From: Nageia nagi
Taxonomy: Eukaryota > Pinophyta
Direction of reading: 5' to 3'
DNA: 64,000 nt
Assembly: GCA_050084985.1 (NCBI GenBank)
Contig: JBITNC010000001.1
Location: 102,548,001-102,612,000 of the forward strand
Every line of letters starts with the position of its first letter. Positions within the stretch are counted from its first letter, which is position 1. Made by a program: the position numbers and the translations under genes. The notes under the pieces were generated by a model. The model was given only the letters and a program-made list of their open reading frames with translations. It did not search any database and was not told the origin of the DNA. Below are positions 60,758-64,000 of this stretch, in pieces.

Positions 60758-61640
60758 AGTTGGTGTCAAATCCTAGGTTGTAGGCTTGAACATATTAATA
60801 AAAATAAAATTATCCCAAAACATTTAAACTATACTATATATTGTACTTAGGAATATGACCCTTTGAAGATGTACCCAAGATAACCTGAGTAGCACTAAAC
60901 AAACTCATAATGCACATGGGGAGTCCAACGAATAAAGAGAATATCCAATAAATTTTTATGTAGGAATTAATCCATAATTAGCCAATATAATTAGATCCTT
61001 ATAAGAAAGATCCACACAAAAAGATGAATTAGTCCAAAAATAACAAGCAAATTTGAAAATCCTAAGGAATGGTAGGCAAGGAGGACTCACACAACTTGAG
61101 GATGGACCCAAGATAGGATCAAACCTTAATAAAGATACTATAAAAATACATATTGAGTTTATCAAAGAAGGTGATGGTGACACCATTAAAGCTTGGTTAA
61201 GGGATGTTTGTATCCTTTTTTATACCCAGAATAACACACCAATCCAAAATACTATGTGGGTGATTTTTATTACTAAGGGGTTAAGATTTAGAATGGTAGA
61301 AAAGACTTGTAGCTAAAAAAGTAGTAGCCATAGATTTACCTTGGGAATACTTTGAGAAAGTATTTAGAAGAAGGTATTTATCAAAATAATTTCTCTTATA
61401 AAAGTTTAGATAATTCGATAGAGATGTAGGATAATAGAGGAGTATCATTGAGCTTTTGTGAGATTGCTAAAGTAAGTTCTTGAAATTGTTAATAGTTATA
61501 AAAAGAAGGTATATAAGTTTGTTTGCAATTTGGACAATGATATTCATAACATAGTAAATATGCTAACACCAAAAATATTACAAATAAACTTTTGAATTGA
61601 TAAAATAGAGAGAAGAGAATGTAAGGACCAAGAAAATATC
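60758..61640 (+). pseudogene. gag: Decayed gypsy gag with primer-binding-site trace
   Basis: TGGTGTCAAATCCTAGG at about 60760 resembles the TGGTATCAGAGCCTAGG that follows many plant chromovirus LTRs. Downstream, an open frame at 61053-61316 reads GDTIKAWLRDVCILFYTQN and MWVIFITKGLRF, followed by LPWEYFEKVFRRRYL, SFCEIAKVSS-like sequence and FVCNLDNDIHNIVNMLTPKIL. The order (A-W-L, W-x-x-F-x-x-x-F-x-x-x-Y, F-x-x-x-L-x-x-D-I, L-x-P-K-T-L) is that of gypsy gag. Later sequence is Lys/Asn-rich and broken. No pol follows. Confidence 0.45.
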
Positions 61641-64000
61641 AAAGAAATCAACTGCAACAAGTCATGAAGGAAAATATTTCAATAAACATAAATACCCTAG
61701 TTTTAATAACTTGTCTCCGAAAACCAACAAAATAAACTAAATGAGAGATCATAAGAAAACCAAAAAAATTGCTAAAACTCATAATGGTAATAGGAAAAAG
61801 GGACTTTTTAGAAAAATAATAACAAGGGTCAACAACAATAGTAATAGTCATAGTAAGGATGAAATGCACTGAAAGAGAAGGTTGAGAAAAAGGAATTGAA
61901 ATATGGATGTTGTAGACCTCAAATTATGCAACATACGAATGTATATAATAAATAAATTGATATATAATATAAGAAGAGATGGAAATATACACTATATTAG
62001 ATACAAAAAATATACATGAAATTCATGCACCTGGTATGAAGTGTATGTACAATCCTTGAAAGAAAATAGAAATGAATCTTTAGAGGATTGGGAGTAAATT
62101 TATGGTGAGTTCTTGATGGATATTTGTATACATGAATCAACTACTCGACCATCGAAATATGGAACCTATAATCTAGAAGATTCACACTAATACTGGTGTA
62201 GGAGTAGCACATTACTAACTACATGGAATATATCGAATTATGATATGCTCTAAAGATAGAAAGTCCAAAGCTCAAAATATAACAAATTCTCAAGATAGCT
62301 AGCATTCAGAGATATCATTACAGTTGAAAACCAGCTATTAGAGTTCTTATCATATCAAAGAGTTCCAATCTATGGATACCAGCCTATTCCTCCTATTTAT
62401 ATAGCCTATAAAGATATGTAAAGGAATGAAGGCCTACCTCTTGCAATAATATAATTATTTTTATATCTAAGATATTCTAAAATATGACCCATGATATATG
62501 ATATAACATTTAATATAACACATGACATTGCATTGTAATATCAACTTTATCTTAACATATGTAACATTGCATTAATTCAATTCTAAATATGATTTACTAA
62601 ATAAATAATAAATCATTTTTAGGTGTATACATTTTCTCTTTATTTGGATATGAAATGAAAAGCATTGGAATTACATAATCCAAAGAAGTTTAGAGAAGAG
62701 AATAAAATTTTCAATAGTAAAGTGGACTTCTCTTTTTCAATCGATATGCTAAGTATGATATGTTTGCTACCCTCTTTTAGTATTATATTGCCCCATTCTC
62801 ATGCTACTTTAGGGAATCAAGCCAAAAATTGAAGTCCTTGTATGAGGAGAGTGTCTCTATGTGAATCCTACTTTCCTGAACAATACCTTTTTAAGAACTA
62901 GCCAATAATAATTCAAACATAGATCATATCCCATTAAAGAATAATCAATTAAAAGAGCAAGGATGAAATAAATATGATATCCATTGTGTCACTATGGTCG
63001 ATGCAACTCATAGACATTCTATTTAACCATGAAATATAGACTATTGTGATTGCAACTCATAGTCTATGAAGATCAAGCTAATAAGGTCATTTTTAATGCC
63101 CCAAGCTTGGAAGTTGGAATAACCATTATTATCAATCTGATGAGAACCTCTTTAATGACTCAAGCTTGGAAATTTTTTGTAATTGATAAGATATTTTTCT
63201 CATGGAGTGACCATGGCCTTGAAAAATATTTGTTAGCATAACATTGAACAATATCATTTGATTCTCATAAAAATAACAAATAGTCAAATATTTATTGGCC
63301 TTTCATACATTTGATCATTTTGAATTGATTTATTTCATTGATTTTCAAAGCAAAACTATGCCATTGATAGCATGCATTTCATAAAATTTGACTATCATGT
63401 CTTTTGCAAATTTATTCATCTCTTTCATTGCAATGCATAATTGTGAAATAATGGCATTTTCAAATATATATTCAAGGATTTTTCACTATGCCCCTATTAA
63501 CATTGAATTTATAATAAACTTACACTGTTAGAAATGTGGAAATAGTCATATAAGATCTAGAAATTTTAATGACATTAAATTAAAAACAATAGTTGAAATT
63601 TTGCCTCATAAAGTCAAGAACTAATACTTCTCTATTTCATAATTTTTAACATATAGGCAATAATTTGACTGATTTAGACTTGATATGCATTTTTTACATT
63701 TAACAACAATATAATCCTGATAGCAATGAATTAGATCCTTTAAGATTATGAAAATATAATACAAATTTGAAACAACCTATAATTTTACTTATTTCACACT
63801 GCTAGCTACGTGATATCAATGGAATTATACTTTATGCAAAATAACGTACTCAATTGACATTGAAAAATAAATATTCAAGTAATTAAATTATCAAAAACAT
63901 ACAAAAATTAGGAAATCAAAATTTGACATTTTTATTTAATTAAATCAAATTTTATGAATTAAAATCTCTTTCCTCTCATCAAGCAATATCCAATTTATGC
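61641..64000. other. AT-rich tail of the window
   Basis: TTGTAGACCTC at about 61906 resembles a gypsy LTR start but lacks a PPT. A 63-codon frame at 63050-63241 and a knuckle-like reading at 63526 were noted but are too weak to call. Nothing else recognised. Confidence 0.4.

Noticed and set aside
61906-61925. TGTAGACCTC as a gypsy LTR start
   Set aside because: No polypurine tract before it and no LTR end or partner.
63050-63241. 63-codon frame with FFSWSDHGLEKY, faintly like a gypsy gag-pol linker
   Set aside because: Too short and without flanking domains.
63526-63570. Zinc-knuckle-like reading C*KCGNSHIRSRNF
   Set aside because: Contains a stop, lacks the last Cys, and no gag context is readable around it.

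Overview
This 64-kb window looks like intergenic DNA from a large, repeat-rich seed-plant nuclear genome. A gymnosperm such as a conifer is my best guess, from element types and degree of decay rather than any diagnostic gene. It is strongly A+T-rich, and nearly everything recognisable is transposable-element debris. I found no intact host gene and no rRNA, tRNA or CRISPR.

Layout. (1) 1-2736: 3' part of a plus-strand Ty1/copia element (Copia-A: integrase C-terminus, RT, RNase H, PPT, 3' LTR). It sits inside (2) Copia-B, a minus-strand copia element (2737 to about 7440: pre-integrase stub, protease, gag, long leader, PBS, 5' LTR). (3) 7500-20990: a decayed plus-strand Ty3/gypsy element with gag, a minisatellite, PPT and 3' LTR but no visible pol. 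It is split by (4) Copia-C (10903-18444), a second copy of the Copia-B family in opposite orientation, in which a 46-bp minisatellite lies where gag is expected. (5) 22178-28520: Copia-D, structurally complete, with two 249-bp LTRs and a 5-bp target duplication AATGA, but disabled by stops. (6) 29091-39507: a putative 10.4-kb DNA transposon with matching inverted ends, GGATC-type motif clusters, a degenerate transposase on the minus strand, a second intron-containing gene on the plus strand, and a long AT palindrome between the two convergent genes. A minus-strand gypsy gag is nested in its left part. (7) 40671-47270: a pair of dispersed repeats flanking an unclassified decayed ORF, then a decayed plant-mobile-domain-like (PMD) ORF ending at an LTR-like start. 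(8) 49890-50225: a 21-bp minisatellite that reads as heptapeptides. (9) 53300-54150: a base-composition island with a short membrane-protein-like ORF. (10) 54150-64000: AT-rich DNA with a clear 444-bp MITE, a smaller hairpin element, a GA microsatellite and another gypsy gag remnant.

The genes do not form a pathway. The relationships are nested insertion and decay: A lies in B, C lies in the gypsy element, and a gypsy lies in the DNA transposon. Coordinates of decayed elements are approximate. Homology calls come from reading translated motifs, without database searches.
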